Positions 26,561 to 38,700 of a DNA stretch of 64,000 nucleotides are shown here, in pieces. Where the stretch lies: the NCBI RefSeq assembly GCF_048771995.1, contig NC_133027.1, positions 102,174,501 to 102,238,500 on the forward strand, given 5' to 3'. The notes under the pieces were generated by a model. That model saw nothing but the letters and a program-made list of their open reading frames with translations, had not been told where the DNA came from and did not search any database. Each line of letters begins with the position of its first letter. The first letter of the stretch is position 1. The stretch comes from Taeniopygia guttata (lineage: Eukaryota > Chordata > Aves > Passeriformes > Estrildidae). A program made the translations under genes and the position numbers.

Positions 26561-29529
26561 CTGGCTCTATGGTGATACAGTTTACAAAGGAGAAAAATTG
26601 GATCACCTTTACTGAAGACTGAAATTTTCTTCCCACTTCAAGTTTACCAGAATTAAGTTATGGCATGCTTCCAGGAGAGCCTATTTGTATTGCCTTTCAG
26701 TTACTTGTGTTTGAAGAGGGAGACAGCTGGAGTGTGTAAAGTCATTTCAGCCAGCTTGGTGGGCCCCTGGATGTCAGTCTGGAGAATGGAGCTGTGCAAG
26801 TTGCAGGGGACCTTGTCGAAATGATGAGAAAAGAATTGGAGCAAACCCTTGTCTCTGTTGAAATCAATTGAACTACCATTAGCATGAGTCCAGATTTCAT
26901 CCATAAACTTAAGTAGGGTATTTCTTTTTCTAGGCAGCCTACAGAAATGTTCCTGTCTGTTGGCATTTGTTTTCATGCTTCTTTGTAATGATTGCATAAT
27001 TGGGATGTATCTGTAATGTCAGAAATGTAATAGGTTAAGTAGCATAAATGACCGTTAGGAAGAGAAGAAACACAGAACTGCAGAACTGTTGTTGCTTTTA
27101 ACTCCTACTAGTTTAGTTTTTCAGTTTAACCATTTATTAGTCAGAGCTGTTGTGATAAATGGCAGTGATGGATGTTTAGGCACCAGTGCTAAACACAAAG
27201 GAGAAGAAGCACCCTTTTTTTCCTTTCTCTTAAATGGAAATCATTCAGTATGCTGCTAATGGTTTCCCAGCTGGCCAGAGACTAACTTTGGTGCCCCTGA
27301 GCCTTAATGATGTCATGATAGACTCTGGTTTTAATCTGACAAGAAATGCATACTGTTAGAATTTTGTTAAAGCTGATAGGAAATGCTGTGTATACAGCAT
27401 CAAGCCCTTGAGTTTCAGCCTTTAGTTCAAGTACTAAAAAAACATTTGGTATCTAAGGGACTGGTTGATTACTGATTATGCTTTTATCGATGTGCGTATC
27501 TGGGTTTTTTTCCTGTTACCTGAAGGTAGGATAACAATGCTTTTTAAACATTTGCATTTTTTTCTTTCCAGATCAGTGATGCCTTTGAAAGGAATGTTTT
27601 AATCTTTCTTTTATTTTTATTCTGGGGGAGGGGAGATGGGTGTTTGAAAACAATGCAGTTTTTTTCAAATGTGCTTTTCACAGTGACTAAACGTTTCAGT
27701 CCTTTTGTAACTTGATCGGTATTTTAATGTAATATCCCATTATATTTTTTTAAGCTTTTTACAAATGTAAATTTCTGTATGACTCTGATGATAACTCCAT
27801 AACCTACCTGACAGCAGCAGCATGTCCCACCTCTCAAACCAGAGCTGAGTTGAGGATGCTAGAGCTGCTGGAGAGGAAATGGTAATGAACCATTTTTAAT
27901 TTTTTTTTTTTTTTTAATTCTGAGAGAGGGTAAGAAAGGTGTCTGTGCTAATGCCACAGATATAAAATCTCTTGACTGCTTTCCAGTGTCCTGTGACAGG
28001 TAACCTCCAGGTGAAAGGGTGCAGTAAGTGGAATTTGGCACATGCCCAAGCATTTTTTGTGGTGACTACAGCACTAGCTGTGGCTGCTGGTGCAGTCCAC
28101 AGCATCTGCCACCATGGTGCTCCTGCCTGTGGGAAGAGAAGGGACCTGGTTGGCCCCTTGATACATTTTTGTAATAAAATCAGATTATTTGCTACCTTAA
28201 GTCTCTTACTATCCTTACTCCTGGAATTCTTGTGATCTTTTAATTGTTTCCTGGAGACATTTGTTCTCCCTCACTGGTTTGTATTGTTTCTTATCACTTC
28301 AGAGGCAGCAAAGAAGGGCCAACTCAAGGAATAGCTCTGTTAATAGGTGAAATGGGACATAGCTCCTATGCAAAAAGTATACCTATAGATCCAGTAGTTC
28401 TGGTTTTATGGGAAGATGTGTTCTGAGCATCTTGACTGAGCTTCCTAAACTTGGCAGACATAAAAGGAAATGCACATTCCCTCTCTTCCTCTAAACGTTG
28501 ATGGCCTTTCAGTGTGAAACACCATGCAGTATTTATTTTTATGCCCTTTTAATGTTTTGTGGATGGTTTGTTTAGTTTCCCTTCATAATTTTTAGTAGGA
28601 AGTCTTTGAAGTTGGGTTGTGGATGAAAAACCCTGTTGGCAGTCTGACTATTCATTGTTGACTCCTATCTTTTTAATTGTTCATCTATAAAAATCTGGAA
28701 GGGAGTGTGTTCAGAGAAACTGTGAAGCAATGTATATTTCTGGAAAGGGGAAATAAACTTGCAATTATTCTCAGCTATTATTTGTCACGTGAAGATGTTA
28801 CATACTAATGGTTGCAGATGGTTTACACAAAAACCATACACACTGCAAACGCTCTTCATTGGGAGCTATGGGTTTCTGTTATACATTATGCTAGAATGGA
28901 AAAGGATTTTTTTGTCTGCCTGCAGCTATGTATTACCCTTATTTACTGTTGCTAGCACAAACTCTCCTTAATATGCATCCGGCAATGGTTAAAATTTTCT
29001 CCATCGATGACTTCACATTTTTCCACGTAGCTGGAGGATTCTTCTAAGGTTAGAAAGGTAAGGACATCAGTGTGCAGGAGTCCTTGGTGGGGAGCACTGC
29101 ATTTAGAAAATCAGATGTGAAGGAGGCAGGGTTAAGGTTTTGCTTTAATATTTCTGTGTTCTTGTTCAAATGCAGGATCTGCTTTTATTTTAAAATGTAT
29201 TTATGAGTTCATAAGCATTTTGTACCTCTGTGCATGTGTGTGACTGTAGACACAGTAATTGCTTCATATTGTGGAGTAGTAAAGCAATCCTGTCATGTCA
29301 TTATGTATTTTCTATTCTTCAAAAACAGTATGGACATCTGTAAAACATTATTTGAGTTACAGTTTATACAGTAAAATTATGAAAGGCTGCATTTGGTATA
29401 AATTTGTCTGTTAAAATCATGCCACACAAAGAAGGAGGGGTGAGCAGGTAGAAGAGAAGTCAGAGTTCAGCATTCCTGATCTAAGGTGACTGGTCAGAAA
29501 ATATTTCAGTTGACTGGTTTGGTCTTAGC
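26561..29529. other. Noncoding, nothing recognised
   Basis: AT-rich unique sequence with short T runs (27898-27915). No exon or named repeat was found. Confidence 0.45.
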
Positions 29530-30817
29530 AGAAGTACTCCAGGTCAGTCGGCCTCATCTGCGTCCCTGGAAAGGTGATGAAACAGCTCATCCTGCATGTC
29601 AGCTCTAAGGGTGTGGAGGAAAAAAAGGTTCTCAGGAGTAGTCAACAGGGATTCACCAAGGAGAAATAATACCTTGAGCTATCTGACAGACTTCTGTGAT
29701 GGAATGTCTGGCTGTGTGGGTAGATGAAGGGAGAGCAGTGCCTGCCTTGACTTCAGCAAGGCTTTTGACACTGTATCCCATAGCATCCTCATAGGTAAGC
29801 TCAGGAAGTGTGGGTTAGATGAGTGTGGTGGATTGAGAACTGGCTGAAGGGATGGTCCCAGAGTTGTGGGCAGTGGTGCAGAGTCTGATTGCAGGCCCAT
29901 TGCTAGTGGTGTTCTCTAGGGTCCAGTACTGGGTCCAGCTTTGTTCAACTTATTTCTCACTGATCTGGATGAAGGGACAGAATGTACTCTCAGCAAGTTT
30001 GCTCCTGATACAGAGCTGGGAGGAGTGTCTGATTTGTCAGAAGCCTGGGTAGCTATTCAGCAAGAGCTGGACAGGCTGGAGAGTTAAATGGAGTGATCTT
30101 AATGAAGTTCCATGAGGGCACGTGCAGGGTTCAGCCCCTGTGGAAGAATAACCCCTTAAACCAACACAGGGGGCTCAGCTGCTGGAAGACAGTGCTGTGG
30201 AGAAGCACCTGGGAGTCCTGGTGTGCAACGAGCTGTCCATGAGCCAGCAGTGCCCTTAAGGTCAAGGAGGCCAAAGGTATCCAGGGGAGCATGAGGAGGA
30301 CCATTGCCAGCAGGTCAAGAGAGGTGATCCTGCCTCTATTTTTCCCTAATGGGGCCTCATCTGAAGTGCTGTGTCCAATTCTGGGCTCTCTAGTTCAATA
30401 AAGGCATACTGGAACTACAGGAAACAGTTTAGTGGAGGGTTGTGGAGGTGATAAGGGGACTGGAGCATCTCTCATGAGATGAGAGAGGCTGGTTGGCCTG
30501 GAGAAAACGGGATTTTATCAATGCATAGAAAGATCTTAAGGGCAGGTGTCAAGAGGATGGAACCAGGCTCTTTTCATTGGTGCCCAGCAACAGAACAAGG
30601 GGCAGTGGGTACAAACTGAAACACAGAAGTTCCATCTAAGTATGATCCATCCACTTACTTTGAGGGTGTCAGAGCACTGGAACAGGCTGCACAGAGAGGC
30701 TGTGGAGTCTCCTCCACATATATGCACAGGTGAACCTGCTCTAGAAGGGGTTTGCAGAGATGATCTGCAGAGGTCCCTTCCAACCCCAACCATTCTGTGA
30801 TTTTGTGAGTCTATGAC
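29530..30817 (+). mobile_element. CR1 LINE, 1.3 kb, degraded reverse-transcriptase end and 3' UTR
   Basis: The longest CR1 here, in sense orientation. The conceptual RT motif LDFSKAFDTV is encoded around 29747-29776, followed by many family-typical blocks (AACTGGCTGAAGGGATGG, CACTGATCTGGATGAAGG, GCACCTGGGAGTCCTGGTG, GAACAAGGGGCAGTGGGTAC). It ends with CCAACCCCAACCATTCTGTG and an ATTTTGTGAGTCTATGA tail like the CR1 terminal repeats. Stops and frameshifts make it a dead copy. It ends about 340 bp before the first TRERF1 coding exon. Confidence 0.88.
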
Positions 30818-31156
30818 TTGCCTTGATAGTCAACTGTCTGACGAAACTAGTCATGAGAGCACAGTATATGGCTGACTAAAACTGCTTGAATGTTTATATT
30901 CTTTATGGGAAGAGACAGTTTTGAAGAATAAGCTTTTATTGGTTTGGCAGAATGATTTTATCGGAGCACTAGAGGAGAGGAAGGATAATAGGATGAGATG
31001 AAGTAATCTTAACTGCTCTGAAATAGCCCAGCTGCTACAATTTTGCATCTGATTATGTATCTCAAACAAGAAGATTTTACAGTTTCCTTTAAAGCGATAA
31101 CCATAACAGTTTATGGAAAGAGCCAGCACTTACCTTGTCTTTCTCTTACTCTGCAG

Positions 31157-31424
31157 GTGCTTGGCACACTAAACTTACTGATCTGTGTAGGATTTGTGCT
31201 GTGGTCCATTCATTGAAGATGTGAAACAATATCAAGTCTGAGATTGGAGTTACTGACAGACTGGAGGAAATTTTAGTCCTTGTGATGCACGTGGACATGC
31301 TGAATTATAAGTAATTCTAGCTTCTTCTCCCCCTCCCCTCCCTTCCCCTAACTCAGCTATCTCAGGGTTCATAGAGATTTCAATGGTTTGTGTGCCTGTA
31401 AGTTTGGAACAGAAGTGACCAAAA
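31157..31424 (+). other. TRERF1: TRERF1 5' UTR segment joined to the first coding exon, with three uORFs
   Basis: A pyrimidine-rich tract ending in CTGCAG at 31151-31156 makes a good 3' splice site. The coding ATG lies 268 bp downstream, so the first coding exon probably begins here and is preceded by untranslated exon(s) further upstream. The segment contains an ATG-TGA start-stop element at 31219-31224, a 9-residue uORF at 31285-31314 and an 11-residue uORF at 31383-31418. The last is in frame with the main ORF and ends 6 bases before its start codon. The position of the acceptor is inferred; the uORFs are read directly. Confidence 0.6.
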
Positions 31425-32792
31425 ATGGGGGACCAGCAATTGTATAAATCTAATCATACTGCCAACAACAATGAGAACTTGTACTACGAACAACACCAAA
31501 TGAACTCCCTTCCATCTTTAAATCATAGCTATGGGACATCTGTTATGGATGCTCCTCAGGCGTCCCCCCTCTCCCCTCCATTTCCCCAAGATTCAAGGGA
31601 CAGTATAGCTTTGCCTGTAGGTTCAAAAAGTCTTGGGTCGATGGATACATCTAGACAAACCAGTTGGACACATTCTGGCTCAGGTAACCATGTCCCAGCG
31701 AGGAACAGTTTGAATAATCAAAGCGCAATGTGGAGCCCCCTCGGGCAGGGGGAGTCCCATGATGGATACCAATATTCTTACCCGCAACCCAGTGAAAACC
31801 GATCGCAAAAAATTACCAGTGGGGTCCTGCACAAATTGGACTCCTTTACACAAGTATTTGCTAACCAAAATCTGAGAATTCAAGTCAACAACATGGCTCA
31901 GGTTCTGCACACCGAGTCTCCGATGGTGGATAATTCCGGTGACAGTGCGCTCAGGCAGCTGCTGTCCCAGAAGCCGGCGGTTGAGCAACAACCCGTAGCT
32001 TCCACCGTACAAAGATACCAACCAGTGCCACAGCAAACACACCAGAATTTTGCAAGCACACAGCAAAAGCAACAAATGCAAGTCATGCAGCACCAACAGT
32101 TGTACTACGACTACCAGCAGCACTTATCACAGATGCAGATGCATTCTGCGTTCCAGCAGGGACAGGCGCACGTTCCGCAAATGCAGTCCCAGCAGCTCCT
32201 ACCGCAGCAGATGCAGCACTTGCAGCAGCCTCAGTACTACGCTCAGCCCCAGCAGGGACACCAGCGGCTCTCGATCCAGGAGATCCAGCAGCAGCCTCCA
32301 GCTCGGCAGCAGCGGCAGTGTCCAGTGCAGATCGCTCAGTATTACCAAACACAACCTGTCATGCAGCAGTTACAGCAGCAGCAGCAGCAGATGCAATTGC
32401 CGCTTCCTCCCTATCACAGGGAACCCGATCCAAAGACTATGCATGAGCCACACCAGTACTCTCAGGATCCCGGGCATCCTGTGCAGCTTATCCAGTTGGG
32501 AGCAGTGCCTCAGTATTGCTTCCAAGATCCCCACGAACAGTACAGGCACTTGTACCCCCAGAGTTTACTGCAGCAGCAGCAGCAAGATCAGCAGAAGCAG
32601 TACCTGAGTGAGGGCAGAGTGCCATCCCTGAACTCCCACATTGGCCTCACTCCACCAGACACTGCTGAGGATCCCACACGGCAGGAGATGAATTCTGTAG
32701 GTAATGCTCATCGAACTCTTTTGCCACCCTCGGGTGTTCATCTGAACAACAAAAGCTCTCAGCAAGACTCTCCCAGCACCACGTGGTCTCAG
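31425..32792 (+). CDS. TRERF1: TRERF1 coding exon 1 (Q-rich N-terminal half)
   Basis: This large exon encodes residues 1-456 and ends in phase 0 at CAG followed by GTAGGT. The opening residues MGDQQLYK, and the block around residues 130-185 containing [19 protein letters not shown], are hallmarks of TRERF1. LRQLL at 176-180 fits the LxxLL nuclear-receptor box. From about residue 185 the protein is dominated by Gln, with short pure CAG runs near 32372-32390 and 32570-32583, and by Tyr-rich QYY patches, which suggests a disordered transactivation region. The ORF runs on for 22 codons past the donor; these are read as intron. Confidence 0.93.
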
Positions 32793-35700
32793 GTAGGTGG
32801 TATTTTAGATCCATGCCCAGCCAAATTTGTTTGCAGAAGAGAAGCAAAGTATGGAAACTAAGCAGTTTGGGCAGAGGGCAATAGGTTAGGATGTAAGCTC
32901 TGGGATGGGGAACTATTGGGAAACTTCATTTGGTCTACAGCTCAGGGTGGGCTTTGGGCCAGGCTGGCAGCAGCACAGAGCTGGTGCTGAGAAGCTGCTG
33001 CTTTCCTCTTAGAGGCTTTGGGAAGTTCTGCCTCGGTTTCTGGGAAGGAGGGACCCAGTTACAACAAAGCCTTCCTGCTAATTTTTCAACACTGCAGGCT
33101 CAGTTGTTTAGGAGCAGTTAGTCAGCTCTGTTTCCAAAAGTAGTGCTTCTGGGTCAAAGCAAAGTCTTCAATCAGCCGGAGAGTGAAGAAAACTTGAACT
33201 AGCAGTGCTCACAGCGGCAGATTTGATGTCTGGCTTTCAACTCAGAGGCTTTTTAAAAATCGTATGTAAAATGCAGACTTAATGCTGTGAGTACCTTCAT
33301 TTACACAGTATTTCCTGAAAAATTATTTTCTCAACTTTTTCCTCTCTTTTCCATTCTCCTGTTTTGATAGCAGGTGAACCTATCAGATGGCAGACTGCAG
33401 CCACTGTCCCCAGAACAAAGGTATTTTAAAAAGATTCTTTTTGTCTTTGTAATAAAATATGAGAAATGCAAAGGAGGTCTGTATTTACAGGGAAAAGCAT
33501 ACAGTGTGGGTATGTAATAATTGTTGCCCTTCTAGAAACACCTTTAGTTTTGTGCTTTCTGATTTTAAGTTTGTATGATTTCCAGCATCCCCCCATTTCA
33601 ATAGACTCAAATAAATACTTACTTTATATTTAAAAAAAAAAAAAAAAAAGGAAGAAAACCAAAAGCAGGGGAGCTCCAGTGTTGCATTTATAAGAAATGG
33701 GATGCTATATGGTCTGGATTTGTATCTTTGGCAGCAGACACCTTCTGTTTGTTCCTTAAGGTTGCACCTCTGAAGGACCAAGGTGTCCATCAAAGTGGTT
33801 TCCTACCTTAAATTAGAGGCAATGTGTCCAAGTTAATTGCTGTCACAAGTGGGGAAATGTAGGTCTGTCATGGTAGATCTCATGGGTCTCAGATTTTCTG
33901 TATTGATGAGCATGTCCTGCTCAAAACTTCCCTTTTCTCCATCTTGGGAGCAGCTGATCTAGATGATGGGCCACATATTCCACAGCAGTCACCACACACT
34001 TACTTGTGACTTCATTACCATCTAGCTGTATATCTTTATTAACTTCCTTGATTAAAAAATCTCCCTCCACAAAAAAGGAAACATGCCAAACTAATGTTTT
34101 GTTTCTGTTCCATGCTTTTAAAAAATGAAAATAAAAATAGTGGCCAGAACAGAGAAACACTTCCTGAGAGAGCTGATGCGAAGAACAAGCTAATGTGTTC
34201 AATATGCTTGAAGGAATTTAAGAGTTTGCCTGCTCTAAATGGTCACATGAGGTCACACGGAGGAGTAAGAGCATCTCCTAACTTCAAACAGGTAGCAGTC
34301 AATTTGACTTCAGTATTTGGCACAGTCCTTTTGTGTTGATGTTTGCTTGCTTTGCCATGCTTTGCTTTGCTGTCAAAACTTGTTCTTCTCAGCACTGTTT
34401 TGTTATGTCATGCCCCATGGAAGTAGAAATGCACATAATTCTGTTAGTTTGTAGGCCAGAAGTCTTGTTTTGAAGACAGAGGCAGTGGTGGAGGACAGAT
34501 CAGTGTTTGTCCTTCTCTGTTTCTCTGCACATTACAGAACACCCTACCAAGTCATGTCAGGAATGTCTAATTTTTTTCCTCCTCATGTTTGTTTATTATA
34601 TTAGAAATACCAGGAACATCAAGTCTTCCTTATTTTCATTTGAACTACTTGGATGACTAAGGAATATTTATTGGAGGCCTTCCCAGGCTTTAACTGGAGG
34701 AGCAGAATTGTTCAGTCTTTGACAGCTTTCTTCCAAAGTGTTTTAGTTGTAATAGGTATCAACAAATTCCAAACCAAAAATGTGTTTGAGCTGTTCTGCA
34801 TAAAAATAACTTGCCCTGTCAGTCAGTCTTTATCCTGATATTTTAGAAATTCTGTCATAACAGGGAATACCATAGGAGGGCAAAGAGCTACCAGAGTTCC
34901 AGAGTTCATGTTTTTGTTTTTAGTTGGGTGATGGAGAATTCTGTGTTTGTAGTGATAAAAAGAGACACATTTGTCTCTCCTCCTGCAAGTTACCTGGTAA
35001 AGATGCTTCAGGTGATTATTTGTCACCAAGACTGAATCCTATGTAGGAGTCACAAGTAACCTGCTGACTTCATTTGAGGCAAAGAAAGAGTCCCAAGAAG
35101 GAAAGAAGGAACACTGTTGTGTCTTGTAACCCTGGCCACTTCTTTTCAGCCATGGTGCACACGTTGCATAGTGCATCGACCCAGCAGCAGCGCTCCCTCA
35201 CTGGGGCTGAAAGCCTTTAATTGTCTGTGCAGGATGAAGGAGAGAAACCACCACAGCAGCCGCTGTCTAAAGAGGTGGATGGCCTCGCGCCCATCGTCAT
35301 GCCAGTGTCTGTCCCTGTAAAGCTTCTGTCACCTGAGCCCAGCACGCAGCCCTCTGCCAGCACTGCCACAGTCACAGACAAGTCTGCCAACTCTGTGTCA
35401 GATGACGAGATGCCCGTTCTTGTGAAGATGACTTACTCTCCACCGTGCAGTCCAAAAGTGGCCAACCCCTGCTCATCCTCTGTGAGTGCTGTGTTTCTTG
35501 CCACTAACTGTCCTGTGCTTGTTAAATCCCTTTGCTTGTAGTGCTGCTACTTTCTAAAACATCAGTGTTTTAGAATATTTTCTGGAATCTTTATGATTCC
35601 TAACAAATAAGAAAAGTCCTGTAGCATCAGAGCATTTCTTCCTCAATCATTTGAAAATAATAATTTTCCTTTGCTGAGGAATCAAGATCTCAGCTGAAAA

Positions 35701-38700
35701 CAAATAATTCGAAATTGGAATGTGATATTCTTTCATCCCACTAGAACAAAGGGATTTACTATCTTTTTACTGGTTTTGTTTTTTCCTTTTCAGGCTGCTT
35801 CATTGTTACGTTATTGCTTAAAATTGGCAGTTTTATTTCTTCCTGTTTTCTGAAGTCAGATATATGTGCTTCTCATTTCAGCCAAAGGGAGTACAGTGCT
35901 TAGAGTGTGTGCTCTAAGCAATATGAAACTTGGAGTTCTGCAGTGAAGTAATTTTTCCCTTTCTCCCTGCATGCATCAGCTCTAAGGGTTAATCACTGGG
36001 ATTTCTGATACAGGAAAAATAGCTCTGCTTAGTGCTTACATTTTGCTTATAAAACTGAAATGGTCAGGCAGCACAAGGAATTGATGAGTGCTTGAATGAG
36101 ATGTGAGAATGCTCATTATTATATTCCTGAAGGAATCCTGGAGCAAGCAATATTTATTTTGTGTTCTCATATAGAAATGGATTCTGCTCATTCCTTCAAA
36201 TCCATTTTGGCAGACTACGTCATGATAAGGGATTACTGGGGAGTATAAGTTCTGTATGGTATTATCTTTACAATGCAGAGAAATATCCTTGTGATATTTT
36301 TGATTTTCCTTCTGCATGTGAGGTTGATGGACAAATGAGGAATCAGTATTATACCAGTATGTGTGACTCCTTACAATTTTCATCCTGACTCTTCATTCAG
36401 ACATATCCACTAATTTTAACTATGTATAATATATACATGTGTATATAAAATGTTTCCTCTCTTCCTTTAAGACAGAGGTTTTACATATAAACTTCCACTT
36501 TACTGTGAAAGCTGTCATTTTGCAATACTTAGTAACTCAGCGGCAGAATTCTTCATTTCTATTTCTAGTTCTGCTAAAGAATAGGGACGGTCTTTTTTGA
36601 ATCCTCAAGTTCTGAGTGGGAGATCTTCTCTAGAGACTCCAGAGTAGGTGGCTTGGACTTGTGTATTTCTATAACATATATAAAGTGACTGTGATTAAAT
36701 CTGCCAGTGTTTGGCAAAATGCACATTCATTCTCTCAAAATTATGCTTGTGGTCTTTGTTATTGCCCAAGCAAACCAAACTCAGGCAGTTCCTTCTCTGG
36801 ACCCTATCTTTTACATAAGCGGTAGGATTGGAAACATTAAAAGATCAAGAGATCCACAGTTTCCCCCTCTTTTTTAAAGCGATTGTGCCATTGGAGAGGG
36901 ATTTTTTTGTAATACCAAGGAACTGAAGCTGTGTTGCTTTATTTATACTGTGCTTCGAGCTGTCCAGAAAAGCTTCTACAAAACTCAAGTAATCAGTAAA
37001 ATGAAACAGCAAAAAGGAACTAAACATTCAGCAAGGCTACAGGATGGTGAGCTGACATTAGCAGTCAAGTGAGGTCCATCAGGATCTGTCCAGAGTGGAT
37101 CTGTCAGGGTGCAGCAGCAGGGCCCAGAAGTATGCATTCTGTCTTGGATAATGGGAATCAGTTACTAGAACTTCAGAAAAGTAGGGTGGTTTTTCAGGGG
37201 TGGTTGTGCACTGAGAGCCCATGGATGCACTATCTCCTTTTCTGCTCAGTGTGACCTTTCTTGAAAGCAGTGTTGGCATAGGTATGCTCTAGGTGAAGCA
37301 GTGTAGGAGGTGGAGGTATTAAGGATTTCTAAGGTAGTTGCATTGAGTTGCTTTACACTTGTGAAAAATGAGTACCAGCTCTTTCACACTTGGAGAGCAG
37401 AACAAAATGAGCCCTTAATCAAAGACATGGCCTTCTGGGTCTCTTTTTTAGGTTTTGGGTTGTTTGGATTTTTTCCCCTTGAGTTTAGGGTTTTTCCACC
37501 TTTCTCCTTTATGAACGCTAAATTTTCACCATCTTGATGAACTTTATCTGTCATTACAGGTAGCTTTCACTGTTCCAAATGTCCATTATCAAAAAAATCC
37601 TCTGCAAAGCTGCATTTTCTTCCCTGCATAAGCAAAACTCTTCCAAAACTATTTTTTTTTTTTACAGAGAAAAAAATGTCAACAGCTGTTGGAGAGGATG
37701 CAGCCATGATCTAACAAAGAGGACAGGACCTCTGTAATCAAAAACATTTCCTCAAGCTGGAACTTATTAACATAAGGGATAAAGGGTGACAGCGCTAATG
37801 CTTGTTTAACATGATTTTTATTGGGTGAATGTGATTCTCAAGAACCACCCATGGTATAAAGATGTATGTTGTCCAAACATACATTGTAGTAATTTGCTTT
37901 ACATAGTAGTAGAATTTACCAGATGATGCAGACATTCTGGAGTAATGCTGCCAGAATTTTCTTCTGCTTCCCAGATTTATTCTAAACACGGCCTAGTACC
38001 TAGCCCAAGTACCTAAAAGCAGTACATTTAATAATACTGTATTCATCTACCAGCTTCTGTGTGTTCATAAAGCACAACCTGAAGACCTGTTTCTTCCTAC
38101 CTTATCCCCACTCCCCCAAGAAATCCAGATGCCAGCTTTGCATAAATTCTGTGCCTTCTGCTTCTGTATACTCTACGGATTTGTTATTAAATTATTTTTA
38201 ACATTCAAATTCTAGAAGTCTGGGCATATGAACAGTGTGTGAATTTCCCAAGTGGTCATTTACTACCCTTTTTTCTCCAAGGAAAGAGGAGAGAGTTAAG
38301 TTCAAGATTTGTTGCAGCTGGACTGTAATCAAGCTGATGGGAATGTAGTGATAAGAGGCAAAGAATTTGAATTTATTACATTTTTCTTCCTTTCCTGCTG
38401 CTGAGTACTGCAGTAATTTCACTGAGCTCATGTGTCCTTCCTGGTCTCACTAAATAAATGCATTAGAAAACCTCTTATATAAAGTTTCTAGTAAACTGTG
38501 CCTGGATAATGAAGTATCTCCCACCAGTGCAAATAGAAGTGCCCAGAGTGTCTGGGTAGTGATGAAAAAGGGTGTGGGAAACTCATGGTCTGGGAGAGGA
38601 GTTCTCTGCATTTTCGTAAGTTGACAGCAACCTCGCCATGTCGGCCTCTGTAGCTCAGCCCTACCTTGGCCCAGAGGGCTTGCTGCTGGAGGTGAAGGGT

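Noticed and set aside
26253..26636. 127-codon minus-strand ORF
   Set aside because: It lies inside a minus-strand CR1 fragment and is residual LINE sequence, not a host gene.
31137..31156. Reading 31157 as the TRERF1 transcription start
   Set aside because: The sequence before it is a pyrimidine-rich splice acceptor with no CpG island or promoter elements, so an internal exon boundary is more likely.
1..31156. Search for UBR2 exons on the minus strand
   Set aside because: No UBR-box, RING or other UBR2-like segment was recognised. The minus-strand frame at 5091-5405 does not resemble what I know of UBR2.
32050..32607. 185-codon Ser/Cys-rich ORF on the + strand and the minus-strand ORFs within TRERF1 exon 1
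   Set aside because: Alternate-frame shadows of the CAG-rich Q-region; the TRERF1 frame is clearly the real one.
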